A model generated the notes under the pieces. That model worked only from the letters and a program-made list of their open reading frames with translations. It was not told the origin of the DNA and made no database searches. The translations under genes and the position numbers were made by a program. Shown here piece by piece: positions 46,501-55,422 of a stretch of DNA of 64,000 nt; the stretch's first letter is position 1; each line of letters begins with the position of its first letter. Source of the DNA: Maribacter sp. PR1 (GTDB taxonomy: Bacteria; Bacteroidota; Bacteroidia; Flavobacteriales; Flavobacteriaceae); NCBI RefSeq assembly GCF_028464145.1, contig NZ_JAQPCG010000007.1, positions 310,001 through 374,000 of the forward strand, written 5' to 3'.

Positions 46501-46693
46501 TAATAGGTTGGCATCACTGCGAAGAAGTGTAGAATCTGGCGAAGCAAAGCCTACTGATGGAGCATATAAAGTATTCAATGAGTTATCTAATGATTTAGAG
46601 GTACAATTGAACAAATTACAAAGTATATTGGACCAAAACATAAGCAAAGTAAACATACTTTTAAAAAGTAAGGGCGTACCCACCTTGGAGTAA
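43598..46693 (+). CDS. Exported sortilin-like / BNR-repeat beta-propeller protein
   Basis: 1031 aa with signal peptide (MYSISKLTLFFTLVFCFTLGW). At least ten Asp-box (BNR) repeats are visible, e.g. KTTDGGNEWKP, KTTDGGKTWKH, KSIDGGTTWEK, KSIDGGQTWTD, RSDDGGKTWEM, KSTDGGKTFDK, KTTDDGQSWEK, ITRDGGKNWKD and KTHDYGKTWTK. This fits one or two large propellers related to VPS10/sortilin and sialidase-like families. There is no sialidase catalytic motif that I can place. The C-terminal 250 residues are helical and charged. It follows the cytochrome lipoprotein by about 190 bp. Function unknown. Confidence 0.8.
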   Translation: MYSISKLTLFFTLVFCFTLGWTQDNNPPIDSSFYEKLEWRNIGPERGGRSLGSAGSPSRPNEYYFGATGGGLWKTTDGGNEWKPVTDGQITSSSVGAVAIAETNPDIIYIGMGEVQLRGSITQGDGVYKTTDGGKTWKHLGLEETQAVSRIRIHPTNPDIVYVAALGHPYGDNEERGVFKSIDGGTTWEKVLYVSDKAGAVDLIIDRNNPSVLYASTWQVQRKAWKMWGGGPDCKLWKSIDGGQTWTDLTENPGMPKGPLGKIGVTVSPVDSNRVWAIVEANEGGVFRSDDGGKTWEMTNNERKLRQRAFYYSRIYADPLDKETVYGLNVDFWKSTDGGKTFDKEIKVPHGDNHDLWIDPNNPKRMISSNDGGGIVSVNGGETWTEENYITTQLYHVMATSDVPYHVAGAQQDNSTLAIPSDDWEHMQARGPNHGWYYAVGGGESGWITQHPTKPDIFYAGSQGALLTRYDRSNGQTRDIQVYPRFFSGEPASALPERWQWTFPIMFAPQDPNVMYTCSQHVWKTTDDGQSWEKISPDLTYADPTTLGKTGGVITMDMNGPEIYATVFALAPSFHDINTIWAGSDDGKIHITRDGGKNWKDITPKELPKFSRVSIIDESKHNPGTLYVAANRYQVDDRQPYVFKTHDYGKTWTKIINGISDGHFARAVREDPEREGLLFLATEHGVYFSMNDGDLWQSLQLELPDTPVRDLVIKDNDVVLGTHGRGFWILDDIQPLRQYAPDMKEQKAVLFQPENAIRGITDATIQYYLKEQLDTITIEIYDSKDSLIDSFSGSQPEYEVDPDLPYWLRGGSSKPTTAKGINTFTWDLRYPGATTFEGMIIWSARPARGPKAPLGTYKVKMKTGAFAKTYEFEIEMNPNLKGITKADLDEQFELANKIMNKTSAANAAVIKIREIKSVFEEKKSKFTAKEYNKTIAPFIEALKDVEEDLYQVKNQSNQDPLNFPIKLNNRLASLRRSVESGEAKPTDGAYKVFNELSNDLEVQLNKLQSILDQNISKVNILLKSKGVPTLE

Positions 46694-46731
46694 GAAGTTA
46701 TACATTTGCCCATGTTCGGCGAACAAATACT

Positions 46732-46739
46732 TATTTTTG
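46732..46739 (+). promoter_or_regulatory. -7 element TATTTTTG upstream of rpe
   Basis: TATTTTTG, with TTTG at 46705-46708 (23 bp upstream) as a possible -33 element, 25 nt before the ATG. Confidence 0.6.
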
Positions 46740-46764
46740 TTGAGAACTCGTTAATACCTGAAAA

Positions 46765-47430
46765 ATGACCAAGACCAAGATTGCCCCATCACTGTTAGCA
46801 GCTGACTTCGGAAATTTACAACGTGATGTTGAAATGGTCAATAAAAGCGAAGCGGATTGGCATCATATTGATGTGATGGACGGTGTTTTTGTTCCAAACA
46901 TTTCCTATGGGATGCCCGTAATTAAGGCTATTCAGAAATATGCTACGAAACCTTTGGATGTTCACTTGATGATTGTTGATCCCAATCGATATATTGAAAC
47001 TTTTGCCGCTTTGGGTGCTAAAATCCTAACCGTACATTATGAAGCTTGTACCCATTTGCACCGAACATTACAAACTATTAAAGCTAATGGAATGAAGACG
47101 GGTGTGGCCTTGAATCCACATACCAATATAAAGCTACTTGAAGATATCATCAATGACATTGATATTGTATTGATCATGAGCGTAAACCCTGGGTTTGGTG
47201 GACAATCTTTTATAGAGAACACCTATAATAAGATAAAGGCCTTAAAAGAATTAATAACGAGAAAGGGTGCAAAAACAGAAATAGAGATAGATGGTGGTGT
47301 TACCTCCGCGAATGCAAAAAAGTTGGTAGAAGCGGGAGCCGATGTTCTGGTGGCAGGAAGTTTTGTTTTTAAAAGTGATAATCCTACGCAGACAATTTTA
47401 GATCTTATAAAAGCTACGGATATCCATTAA
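46765..47430 (+). CDS. rpe: Ribulose-phosphate 3-epimerase
   Basis: 221-aa TIM barrel of the pentose phosphate pathway. Motifs: IAPSLLAADFGNL, DWHHIDVMDGVFVPN (catalytic Asp and metal His), PLDVHLMIVDP, LIMSVNPGFGGQSF and the second catalytic Asp in EIDGGV, with the phosphate loop in VAGSFVF. The length is standard. It stands alone between its promoter and a terminator shared with the convergent CBS gene. Confidence 0.97.
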   Translation: MTKTKIAPSLLAADFGNLQRDVEMVNKSEADWHHIDVMDGVFVPNISYGMPVIKAIQKYATKPLDVHLMIVDPNRYIETFAALGAKILTVHYEACTHLHRTLQTIKANGMKTGVALNPHTNIKLLEDIINDIDIVLIMSVNPGFGGQSFIENTYNKIKALKELITRKGAKTEIEIDGGVTSANAKKLVEAGADVLVAGSFVFKSDNPTQTILDLIKATDIH

Positions 47431-47436
47431 TTGAAA

Positions 47437-47472
47437 AAGTGACTAAACCACTTATAAATGGCCTAGTCACTT
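47437..47472 (-). terminator. Terminator between rpe and the CBS gene
   Basis: AAGTGACTA pairs with TAGTCACTT; on the minus strand it is followed by TTTTTC. The plus side lacks a T-run, so it mainly serves the CBS gene. Confidence 0.65.
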
Positions 47473-47493
47473 CTTAAAAATAGCTCTATATTT

Positions 47494-47919
47494 TTAATAT
47501 TGTTCCAATAAATATTTAATTAAATCTGTTGTTGTAACAATACCTACTAGTTTATCTTCGTCTACTACCGGTAGTGCATGAAACTCATTATGTGCCAATA
47601 TTTCGGCGACTTCCTTAATTGTCGTACCTGAAGAAATACTCTTCAGATTTTTTGCCATTACCTGGGATATGTTAAACATATTATAAACAACGGTTTCCAC
47701 ATCAGAATCATCCTCGTAAGCGCCATCGGCAAAACTGATACGTAACAAATCAGTTAGGCTCAGCATTCCTTTGATGTTTTCTCCTTCTACCACAGGAATA
47801 TGACGAATATTATTTTCTTTGAACAAACGTTCGGCAGTTTCCAAGTCGTCATTACAATTTAATGTGACGATTTTTTGGGTCATTATCGTTGAAACGGGTA
47901 CTCTGTGTCTTAAGCTCAT
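47494..47919 (-). CDS. Two-CBS-domain protein
   Basis: 141 aa. Two tandem CBS motifs: VSTIMTQKIVTLNCNDDLET to HIPVVEGENIKGMLSLTDLL, and AKNLKSISSGTTIKEVAEIL to FHALPVVDEDKLVGIVTTTD. No effector domain is fused. Such modules bind adenosyl nucleotides and regulate a partner. A partner cannot be named here. It is monocistronic. Confidence 0.9.
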   Translation of the reverse strand: MSLRHRVPVSTIMTQKIVTLNCNDDLETAERLFKENNIRHIPVVEGENIKGMLSLTDLLRISFADGAYEDDSDVETVVYNMFNISQVMAKNLKSISSGTTIKEVAEILAHNEFHALPVVDEDKLVGIVTTTDLIKYLLEQY

Positions 47920-48043
47920 CGTATTGGTTTTAAATGTTATCTAAATTTCGTTTAAATAAAGCCCTTAAAGCATGATAAAAATCATGTTCAAAAAACTTTT
48001 TATCGACCCCTTAATCACCGAAATTATTCTTATTAAAAATACC

Positions 48044-48051
48044 TAGTTTTG
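48044..48051 (+). promoter_or_regulatory. -7 element TAGTTTTG upstream of ypdA
   Basis: TAGTTTTG matches TAnnTTTG, 41 nt before the ATG. Confidence 0.5.
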
Positions 48052-48092
48052 TATTTGGAAAAGTTATGATTCTACAGATTAAAAAAGCATAA

Positions 48093-49061
48093 ATGAGTTT
48101 ATTGGATATTGTAGTTGTTGGAGGAGGGCCCATAGGCATAGCTTGTGGCCTAGAGGCAAAGAAGAAAGGGCTTTCCTATGTGATTCTGGAAAAAGGTCCC
48201 ATAGTAAATTCCTTATTCCACTATCCTTCGAACATGCAGTTCTTCTCCTCTTCCGAAAAACTAGAAATAGATGAAATTCCATTTATCAGCAAAGAGGCGA
48301 AACCTAAAAAAGACGAAGCCTTGGAATATTACAGAAGAATTGTAACCTCCAATAAATTGGATATCCATCTTTTTGAGAAAGTACTAAATGTAAATAAAAT
48401 TGATAGTTCCTTTATTGTAAAAACCAACAAGGCCGAGTATACGGGTAAGAACGTCATTGTAGCTACTGGCTTTTATGACCTACCCAATTTACTGAATATT
48501 CCAGGGGAAGAATTGGAAAAAGTGTCTCATTATTATGACAACCCTCATTATTATGCCGGTCAAAAAATTGCAGTCATAGGAGCGAGCAACAGTGCTATCG
48601 ATGCAGCATTGGAATGTTGGAGAAAAGGCGCAGAGGTTACACTAATTGTAAGAGGGCCTGAAGTAGGTCAAAGGGTAAAATATTGGGTAAGACCTGATAT
48701 TATTAATAGAATAGAGGAAGAGAGTATCGAAGCTTACTTTAACAGCACCGTGAAGTCCATTAAAGAAGATTCAATCGAAATTATCAATTCGAAAGGAGAA
48801 ACGACAAGTATTCCAAACGATTTTGTTCTTGCCCTTACTGGCTACAAACCCAATTTTAAGTTCTTGAAAAAATTAGGCGTAAACCTTTCCAATGACGAAA
48901 AAAAACTGCCGGAATACAATCAGGAAACCATGGAGACCAATGTCAAAAATCTTTATTTGGCAGGAGTAATCTGTGGGGGTATGGAAACCCATAAGTGGTT
49001 TATTGAAAACTCAAGAATCCATGCGAAAATGATTATTGAAGCTATATTGGACAAAAAATAG
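48093..49061 (+). CDS. ypdA: YpdA-type FAD/NADPH oxidoreductase (putative bacillithiol disulfide reductase)
   Basis: 322 aa. FAD-binding GGGPIGIACGLEAKK at the N-terminus, NADPH-binding GASNSAIDAALE in the middle, and a second FAD contact near NLYLAGVICGG. There is no CxxC active site, so it is the YpdA branch and not thioredoxin reductase. YpdA reduces bacillithiol disulfide in Firmicutes; Bacteroidota also make bacillithiol. Converges with the efflux operon (17 bp apart). Confidence 0.9.
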   Translation: MSLLDIVVVGGGPIGIACGLEAKKKGLSYVILEKGPIVNSLFHYPSNMQFFSSSEKLEIDEIPFISKEAKPKKDEALEYYRRIVTSNKLDIHLFEKVLNVNKIDSSFIVKTNKAEYTGKNVIVATGFYDLPNLLNIPGEELEKVSHYYDNPHYYAGQKIAVIGASNSAIDAALECWRKGAEVTLIVRGPEVGQRVKYWVRPDIINRIEEESIEAYFNSTVKSIKEDSIEIINSKGETTSIPNDFVLALTGYKPNFKFLKKLGVNLSNDEKKLPEYNQETMETNVKNLYLAGVICGGMETHKWFIENSRIHAKMIIEAILDKK

Positions 49062-49078
49062 AAGTTGCCATTTATGAC

Positions 49079-50488
49079 TTAGTTCCACCCACCTCCCAAG
49101 GCTAAATACAAATCTACAATAGACTGTAATTTGTTGTTTTTTGTTGCGATAAGGTCCAGATTGGTATTTAATGCATTTTGTCTTGCATTTAAAACTTCTA
49201 AATAATTGGCCAATCCGTTATCCAATAATTCTTGGGAGTAATCACGAGCCAACATATAAGCTTCATATTCTTTTTCCTTCACCCGTATCTTGTTCATAGC
49301 TGCTCTATAGGAATACAAAGCATCTGAAACCTCTTTTGATGCCTTTAATAATACGTATTCAAAATCCAATTTCGCTTGTTCCTGTTGGGCTTTGCTAACC
49401 TCGTACTGCGTTCTAATTCTTCGCCCATTAAAAATAGGTTGTGTAAGTCCCCCCACTATACTGGCAAACAAAGAGCTAGAATCGAACAATTTGTTAAAAT
49501 CCAGACTTTGAAGTCCTCCATTGGCAGTTAGCGTTAAGGAAGGATAGAAATTACTTCTCGCAACATTAGTTAGCTCAAAAGAGTTTATCAATGCATATTC
49601 CGCGGACAGAACATCGGGTCTATTGGCTAGTAATTGAGTGGGTACCCCGACTTTTAAAGGAGTACTAATGACCTGTTCTTCCAAGGAACTTCTTATTATT
49701 TCTTTAGGTTCACTCCCCAAAATCAAGGACAAACTATTTTCTATAAGTTGGACTGAGTTTTCCAAATCAATTAGAAGAGCTTCAGCAGTATATAACTGGG
49801 CCTCAGTTTGTTTAACGGCTACCTCTGTAACATTTCCGGACTCCTTCAAAGCTTTGGTAGTTTCTAAACCGCTAGATCGGGTTTCAATGGTCAGCTTCGT
49901 TATTCGTATCTGTTCATCCAACGATAGAAGTTGGTAGTACAAAGTGGCAATATTGCCCACTAAAGTACTTTTAACGGCTTTATGAGCGGCTACGGATTGT
50001 AAATAACTGGCTTCGAAAGCTCTTTTATTACTCCTTATTTTTCCCCAAACATCCGCCTCCCAAGATAGGCCTCCACTCACTTGATACTGGTCCAAAGCAT
50101 CAAACTGCCCTCCAAATTGGCTATTGGATGATAGCTCATTATGAGAATATTGGGCTGTAGCATTCAATGTTGGAAAATATCCCTGTTTACCTTGTCTTAA
50201 ATAAGCGTCGGAAATAAGTATGCGTTGAATGGCCTTTCTAATATCAATATTATTCTCTAGGCCTTCCTCAATATATCCTTGAAGATATGAATCCGTAAAT
50301 AATTCTTTCCATGAAATTGTTGCCAAGGAAATACTGTCCTTTTGTAAAGAGTCCGTTCTAAAGTATTGTGCATCCAAAATTATATCTTCCGGTCTTTCAT
50401 AGGTTTTGGCCGAAAAGCATGACACTAAGAACAAAGGCAATATAGCAATAAAACCAACTTTCATATATTTTGATAATCCCATATACAT
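49079..50488 (-). CDS. Outer membrane efflux lipoprotein (TolC/OprM family)
   Basis: About 469 aa with this start. Lipobox LFLVSC, then the two-fold repeated outer membrane factor domains (IRKAIQRILISDAYLRQGKQ; SYLQSVAAHKAVKSTLVGNI; LANRPDVLSAEYAL). It forms the outer membrane duct of the RND pump. ATG 50488 lies 4 nt after the permease stop; a downstream ATG at 50464 would give a cleaner signal (MKVGFIAILPLFLVSC) and is also likely. An in-frame ATG at 50518 overlaps the permease gene. Confidence 0.92.
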   Translation of the reverse strand: MYMGLSKYMKVGFIAILPLFLVSCFSAKTYERPEDIILDAQYFRTDSLQKDSISLATISWKELFTDSYLQGYIEEGLENNIDIRKAIQRILISDAYLRQGKQGYFPTLNATAQYSHNELSSNSQFGGQFDALDQYQVSGGLSWEADVWGKIRSNKRAFEASYLQSVAAHKAVKSTLVGNIATLYYQLLSLDEQIRITKLTIETRSSGLETTKALKESGNVTEVAVKQTEAQLYTAEALLIDLENSVQLIENSLSLILGSEPKEIIRSSLEEQVISTPLKVGVPTQLLANRPDVLSAEYALINSFELTNVARSNFYPSLTLTANGGLQSLDFNKLFDSSSLFASIVGGLTQPIFNGRRIRTQYEVSKAQQEQAKLDFEYVLLKASKEVSDALYSYRAAMNKIRVKEKEYEAYMLARDYSQELLDNGLANYLEVLNARQNALNTNLDLIATKNNKLQSIVDLYLALGGGWN

Positions 50489-50492
50489 CTTA

Positions 50493-53400
50493 TTATTCGG
50501 CTTCTTGGACTTTTTCAAATTTTGGTGTCCCTGACACTTTTTCCTGTAACCATTGGAAGAAAATAAACAGGGTCGGTATCACAAAAACACCAATTACGGT
50601 ACCGATCAATAAACCACCTACAGCTCCCGTTCCAATAGACCTGTTTCCTTCCGCACCTACCCCATTGGCTAAAGCTAATGGCATCAAACCAAGAATAAAG
50701 GCAAATGAGGTCATTAAAATAGGTCGTAATCTTGATTCAGCTCCTTCTACAGCCGCATCTAAAATACTAAGGCCATGCTTTCGCCGCTGTAGGGCAAACT
50801 CAACAATTAGAATCGCATTTTTGGCTAGTAAGCCAAGGAGCATTATCAGAGCAATCTGAAAATAAATATTATTTTGAAGTCCGGCCAATTGAGTGGTAAA
50901 ATAAGCTCCAAAGACACCCAGTGGTAAAGAAAAAAGCACTGAGAACGGTATCAAATAGCTTTCGTACTGTGCGGCGAGAAGAAAATATACAAAAACGAGA
51001 GATAGCAAAAAGATGGTTGTGGTCTGATTACCGGCATTCACTTCTTCCCTTGTCAATCCGGAATAGGCAACCGAAAAGGTAGTAGGCAAGGACTTTGCGA
51101 CTTCCTCTACGGCTTTAATCGCGTCACCTGAACTATAACCTGGATTGGTGGCAGCGGTTATCTTGGTCGAATTAAATAGGTTAAACCTAGTAACCGATTG
51201 AGGTCCATAAACCCGTTCTAAACTGATGAATTCGGTAATGGGGGTCATTACTCCTGCATTTGTTCTAACGAACATCTGATCAAGATTATCCCGATCTGAT
51301 CTATCTTCGGGCAATGCTTGTACATACACACGATATTGCTTTCCAAATCTGGAGAAGTCCGCCGCAAATATACTCCCGATGTACCCTTGAAGGGTAGCGA
51401 AAATACTACTCACCGATACCCCAAGTTCCTTCGCCCTAGGGACATTAATTTCAAGTTCATATTGGGGATATCCGGTATCAAATGATGATTGCGCATACTG
51501 TATTTCAGGTCTCTGTGATAGATTGGCAATAAACTCTTTGTTTATGTTGTCCAAATCGGTAAAACTTCCACTGGTACGATCCAAAAGGTTTACCTCTACA
51601 CCAGATGAACGGCCAAAACCAGGGATACTAGGGGGAGAAAAAAATACAATATTGGCTTCTGGAATTGTGGCGGCAACCCCGAACATTTTCGCAGTGATTG
51701 CTTCCATGGACAAGGAGTCAGCACCTCTTTCATCCCAATCTTTTAATCGAACAAATCCTAATCCATAATTACTCCCTGCTCCTCCAAGAAAGCTTCTCCC
51801 TTCAATAACTGAACCATCCAGTACACCAGGAATTTGCTTTATTTTTGAATACAGTTCCTCGTTTACCTCATGCGTTCTATCTATAGAGGAGCCCGGAGGT
51901 AACTCAATATTCATAAATACGATTCCCCGATCTTCATCTGGAACAAAACCGGTTTTCACCACACTGGACGACCACCAAATACCTGCAAGTGCCAATACCA
52001 AAATTAAGACGGTAACCCATTTATGGGTATATAGGAAATGGACCGAACGTCCATATTTCTGCGTCGTTGCTTTAAAGCCTGAATTAAAGGCATCAAAGAA
52101 ACGCTGCATAAAATTCTTCTTAGCATCCTTTTCTTCAGTATGTGGCTTTAAAAACAATGCACACAATGCAGGACTTAAGGTAAGGGCATTAACGGCTGAA
52201 ATTATTATCGCTACGATTAAAGTAACCCCAAACTGTTCGTAAAACACCCCGGTAGGTCCCTGTACAAAGGTTACAGGAATAAAAACAGCGGCCATCACCA
52301 AAGTAATGGAGATAATAGCTCCGGATATTTCGCTCATCGCAGTTACGGTTGCCTTCTTTGCATCCTTAGCTCCCCCATCGAGTTTGGCATGAACAGCTTC
52401 TACGACAACTATTGCATCATCCACTACGATACCAATGGCCAATACCAAGGCAAAAAGTGTCAATAAATTAATAGAATATCCAAAAAGGTTAAGAAAGAAA
52501 AATGTTCCAATGATTGACACGGGGACCGCTATTGCGGGAATTAAAGTCGACCTGAAATCCTGTAGAAATATGAATACGACCAAGAAAACCAATAAAAAGG
52601 CTTCGACTAAAGTACTAACCACTTTTTCAATGGAAGCGTTCAAGAAATTATTGGTATTGTAAGGCACAAAAATATTAATACCAGCGGGTAGATCCTGTCT
52701 AACTTGTTCCAGCCTATTTTCAATTTCAAGAATTATATCACGGGCGTTGGAACCCTTCGTCTGATAAATACCCATGTTAACCGCAGGGTACCCAGCTGTC
52801 ATGGAGCTAGCGGAATAAGACTGTGCTCCCAGTTCGATTTCGGCGATATCGGAAAGTCGTAGAAATCGACCATTGTCCAAAGCTTTAACTACTATATTGC
52901 TGTACTGCTCTTGTGTTTTAAATCGTCCACCATATTTAATCACATAACTAAAAGCTTCTCCATCATTTTCACCAAGAGAACCGGCTGCTGCTTCCAAACT
53001 TTGCTCACTAAGTACGGCAACAACATCAGATGGAATTAAACTATAGGCAGCCAACTTTTCGGGTTGTAACCATATTCGCATCGCGTAGTCCTTTGACCCA
53101 AATACATTTACGTTACCTACACCATCTACTCTTTGTATTTCAGGGATAACGTTAATTTTTAAGTAATTCTGGACAAAGGTTTCATCGTAATCAGGATTTG
53201 TACTATAAAACGACATGAACATAAGCGCACTTGTCTGTTGTTTTTGCGTTGTGACACCGGTCTGGATTACAGCCTGAGGTAAAAGTGAATTTGCTCTTGC
53301 CACCCGGTTCTGTACGTTAACGGCAGCAATATCCGGGTCTACTTCCTGATCAAAGAAAACGTCAATAGTCGCCGTTCCACTATTGGTTGCCGTGGATGTT

Positions 53401-53633
53401 AAATAGGTCATCCCCTCTACTCCATTGATTTGTTCTTCCAACGGAATAATAACACTTTCCAAAATGGTCTCAGCATTGGCTCCTGGGTAATTTGCGCTTA
53501 CACTAATTGTTGGGGGAGCAATATCGGGGTATTGTGTTATGGGTAAAGTCGTTAATCCAAGTAATCCTAAAATGACGATAATAATTGAAATTACCGTTGA
53601 AAGCACTGGTCGTTCAATAAACTTCTCTAGCAT
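50493..53633 (-). CDS. RND efflux transporter permease (HAE1/AcrB family)
   Basis: 1046 aa. Twelve membrane helices and two large periplasmic loops. The family start MLEKFIERPVLSTVIS, motif FLQDFRSTLIPAIAVPVS, the proton-relay Asp pair in AIGIVVDDAIVVVE, and RLRPILMTSFAFILGLMPLA near the end are diagnostic. It uses the proton gradient to expel drugs, bile-like or other amphipathic compounds. Second gene behind the adaptor; 28 bp separates them. Substrates cannot be told from sequence. Confidence 0.96.
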   Translation of the reverse strand: MLEKFIERPVLSTVISIIIVILGLLGLTTLPITQYPDIAPPTISVSANYPGANAETILESVIIPLEEQINGVEGMTYLTSTATNSGTATIDVFFDQEVDPDIAAVNVQNRVARANSLLPQAVIQTGVTTQKQQTSALMFMSFYSTNPDYDETFVQNYLKINVIPEIQRVDGVGNVNVFGSKDYAMRIWLQPEKLAAYSLIPSDVVAVLSEQSLEAAAGSLGENDGEAFSYVIKYGGRFKTQEQYSNIVVKALDNGRFLRLSDIAEIELGAQSYSASSMTAGYPAVNMGIYQTKGSNARDIILEIENRLEQVRQDLPAGINIFVPYNTNNFLNASIEKVVSTLVEAFLLVFLVVFIFLQDFRSTLIPAIAVPVSIIGTFFFLNLFGYSINLLTLFALVLAIGIVVDDAIVVVEAVHAKLDGGAKDAKKATVTAMSEISGAIISITLVMAAVFIPVTFVQGPTGVFYEQFGVTLIVAIIISAVNALTLSPALCALFLKPHTEEKDAKKNFMQRFFDAFNSGFKATTQKYGRSVHFLYTHKWVTVLILVLALAGIWWSSSVVKTGFVPDEDRGIVFMNIELPPGSSIDRTHEVNEELYSKIKQIPGVLDGSVIEGRSFLGGAGSNYGLGFVRLKDWDERGADSLSMEAITAKMFGVAATIPEANIVFFSPPSIPGFGRSSGVEVNLLDRTSGSFTDLDNINKEFIANLSQRPEIQYAQSSFDTGYPQYELEINVPRAKELGVSVSSIFATLQGYIGSIFAADFSRFGKQYRVYVQALPEDRSDRDNLDQMFVRTNAGVMTPITEFISLERVYGPQSVTRFNLFNSTKITAATNPGYSSGDAIKAVEEVAKSLPTTFSVAYSGLTREEVNAGNQTTTIFLLSLVFVYFLLAAQYESYLIPFSVLFSLPLGVFGAYFTTQLAGLQNNIYFQIALIMLLGLLAKNAILIVEFALQRRKHGLSILDAAVEGAESRLRPILMTSFAFILGLMPLALANGVGAEGNRSIGTGAVGGLLIGTVIGVFVIPTLFIFFQWLQEKVSGTPKFEKVQEAE

Positions 53634-53661
53634 ACTTTAACTATTTTCGGTGATTCAATTC

Positions 53662-54783
53662 TTATCTAAATAATTTTCTAATTGGCTTTGCCACACTATC
53701 AAAAGGAATTTGACGAGGAATAATCTTGGAATCGCCCCTTAATTTATCAATGCCCAACCCTATAATTTGGTCTCCTTTATGTATACCACTTTCAACTAAG
53801 TATAGATTTTCTACCTCATTAAGCACATCAATACTCTTGGCGACGGCAGTACTATCCGGATTAACTTGGTAAACATAGACATTGCCCTGTCGTTCAAAAG
53901 TACTTTCCTTGGGTACTACTATAATATCCCGATACTTTTTAGGTATTCTTATTCTGGCACTGTTCCCGTTGGTTAGGATTCGAGAGGGATTATCAAACTT
54001 GGCCCTAAACGTTATCGCTCCAGTTGCTTGATCAACTTGAGAATTTATAGTTTCTATTCTTCCTTTTTCATTATAAACCCTTCCATTAGCCAAAATCAAC
54101 TCCACTTCCGGCAGATTTTTTATTTTTTCATCGATATTGTTCCCCTTGGTATCCTGAATAAAATCAAGATAATCCTTCTCATTCATCGAAAAGTATGCAA
54201 ATACTTCACTTATATCCGCAACAATAGTCAAAGGTTGGGTGTTGGTTGGACTGACAAGTGCTCCACGCCTAAAACGTATAGAACCCACAAAACCATCTAC
54301 AGGGCTTTTAATGCTTCCATAATTGATGTTAGCATTAATAGAATTATAGCTGCTTTTGGCCTGCTGTAATTTGGCTTTTGCAGTTTCCAATTGCACATTG
54401 CTAATGATGTTTTTCTCTACTAAAGGCATCAATTTATCAACCTCCACTTGGGCAGCGTTCACATTGGCCGCGGCCGCTGCAGCGTCTTGGCTTAGGGATT
54501 GTGTTTCCAATTTAAACAAGGTTTCCCCTTTTCGTACTTTTTGGCCTTCATCTACAAGTACATCGATTATGTATCCGGAGATTTTAGCACGTACTTCACT
54601 ATTAATTATTCCTTCTACACTTGCTGGGTAAGTAGTAAAAGAAGTAATATCCTTTGTGGGTATTTCAATGACCTGAAAAGATGGAGCTGCTGCTTGACTA
54701 TTATTGTTTCCAGAAGACTCCCCGCCGCAAGAAATCAGCAGAATTACCGGAAATAATAGAATTAGAAAGTATTTTTTTTTCAT
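53662..54783 (-). CDS. RND efflux periplasmic adaptor lipoprotein (membrane fusion protein)
   Basis: 373 aa. Lipobox LLISCGG, then a biotinyl-lipoyl-like domain (ISGYIIDVLVDEGQKVRKGE), a coiled-coil hairpin (AAANVNAAQVEVDKLMPLVE), a beta-barrel domain (IKSPVDGFVGSIRFRRGALV) and a membrane-proximal domain. It bridges the permease and TolC-like duct. 19 bp downstream of the GbsR-type regulator, in one operon. Confidence 0.95.
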   Translation of the reverse strand: MKKKYFLILLFPVILLISCGGESSGNNNSQAAAPSFQVIEIPTKDITSFTTYPASVEGIINSEVRAKISGYIIDVLVDEGQKVRKGETLFKLETQSLSQDAAAAAANVNAAQVEVDKLMPLVEKNIISNVQLETAKAKLQQAKSSYNSINANINYGSIKSPVDGFVGSIRFRRGALVSPTNTQPLTIVADISEVFAYFSMNEKDYLDFIQDTKGNNIDEKIKNLPEVELILANGRVYNEKGRIETINSQVDQATGAITFRAKFDNPSRILTNGNSARIRIPKKYRDIIVVPKESTFERQGNVYVYQVNPDSTAVAKSIDVLNEVENLYLVESGIHKGDQIIGLGIDKLRGDSKIIPRQIPFDSVAKPIRKLFR

Positions 54784-54802
54784 TTAGATCGGGTATTAAT
54801 TT

Positions 54803-55288
54803 TTAGTTCTGTTCTTTAAAATCCTTAATCCTTTCAAGGGTCTGTTCAATGTTTTTTTTCTCCTGCTCCAGAAAAACATGAAAAATGCTTCCTAGATATC
54901 CCTTTTTTCTATAATTCTCTGGATTATTTTTTTTATTAAAATCATTTATTTTTTCAGTAAGTTCAAGATCAGCTTTGATAGTCCCATACTGTTCCTTAAG
55001 CATATTCTGTATAAAGCTACCGGAACTCCTAAAATATCTTTTTCGTTCCCCCGGCTTTGTATAGTACTCTACAAATTTTAACTGTTGTAAAAGGTTAAGG
55101 CTGGTAGAAACAGAACTCTTACTTGCCTGCGTAATTTCCATAAGCTCTTCAAAGGTATAACCCTCCAAGGAGGACAAAACCATTATACCATATACCCTGG
55201 CAGACAAGGGTGGTAAATTGTGCCGCTTTTCAAAATAGAGACCGGCCTCCTCAATTAAATTCTTTTTATGTTTCGAACAAAGGTCCAT
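54803..55288 (-). CDS. GbsR/MarR-type transcriptional regulator of the efflux operon
   Basis: 161 aa. Winged HTH: ARVYGIMVLSSLEGYTFEEL, recognition helix ASKSSVSTSLNLLQQLKFV and a wing with KPGERKRYFR, then a coiled-coil tail of about 60 residues. First gene of the minus-strand efflux operon and so probably autoregulated. A near-perfect palindrome at 55322-55339, upstream of its -7 element, is the obvious binding site. The likely role is repression of the pump until an effector binds. Confidence 0.88.
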   Translation of the reverse strand: MDLCSKHKKNLIEEAGLYFEKRHNLPPLSARVYGIMVLSSLEGYTFEELMEITQASKSSVSTSLNLLQQLKFVEYYTKPGERKRYFRSSGSFIQNMLKEQYGTIKADLELTEKINDFNKKNNPENYRKKGYLGSIFHVFLEQEKKNIEQTLERIKDFKEQN

Positions 55289-55305
55289 TCATGCAGGTTA
55301 AGTAC

Positions 55306-55313
55306 CAAAATTA
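55306..55313 (-). promoter_or_regulatory. -7 element TAATTTTG of the efflux operon
   Basis: The minus strand reads TAATTTTG 17 nt before the regulator ATG. The operator palindrome lies 8 bp further upstream. Confidence 0.6.
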
Positions 55314-55321
55314 AATGATCA

Positions 55322-55339
55322 GTTCGGTTTGTTCCGAAC
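55322..55339 (-). promoter_or_regulatory. Palindromic operator candidate GTTCGG-N6-CCGAAC
   Basis: GTTCGG (55322-55327), a 6-nt spacer and the exact complement CCGAAC (55334-55339). It covers the region where a -33 element would sit for the -7 element at 55306-55313, as expected for repression by steric block. The GC-rich arms stand out in AT-rich surroundings. Confidence 0.7.
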
Positions 55340-55422
55340 CAACTATCTTAAAATTGAGTTAATTGGATTACTCGTAAGAAGAAAGCCTAAATAATAAACA
55401 ATCAAAGATTTTATCGCATAAA

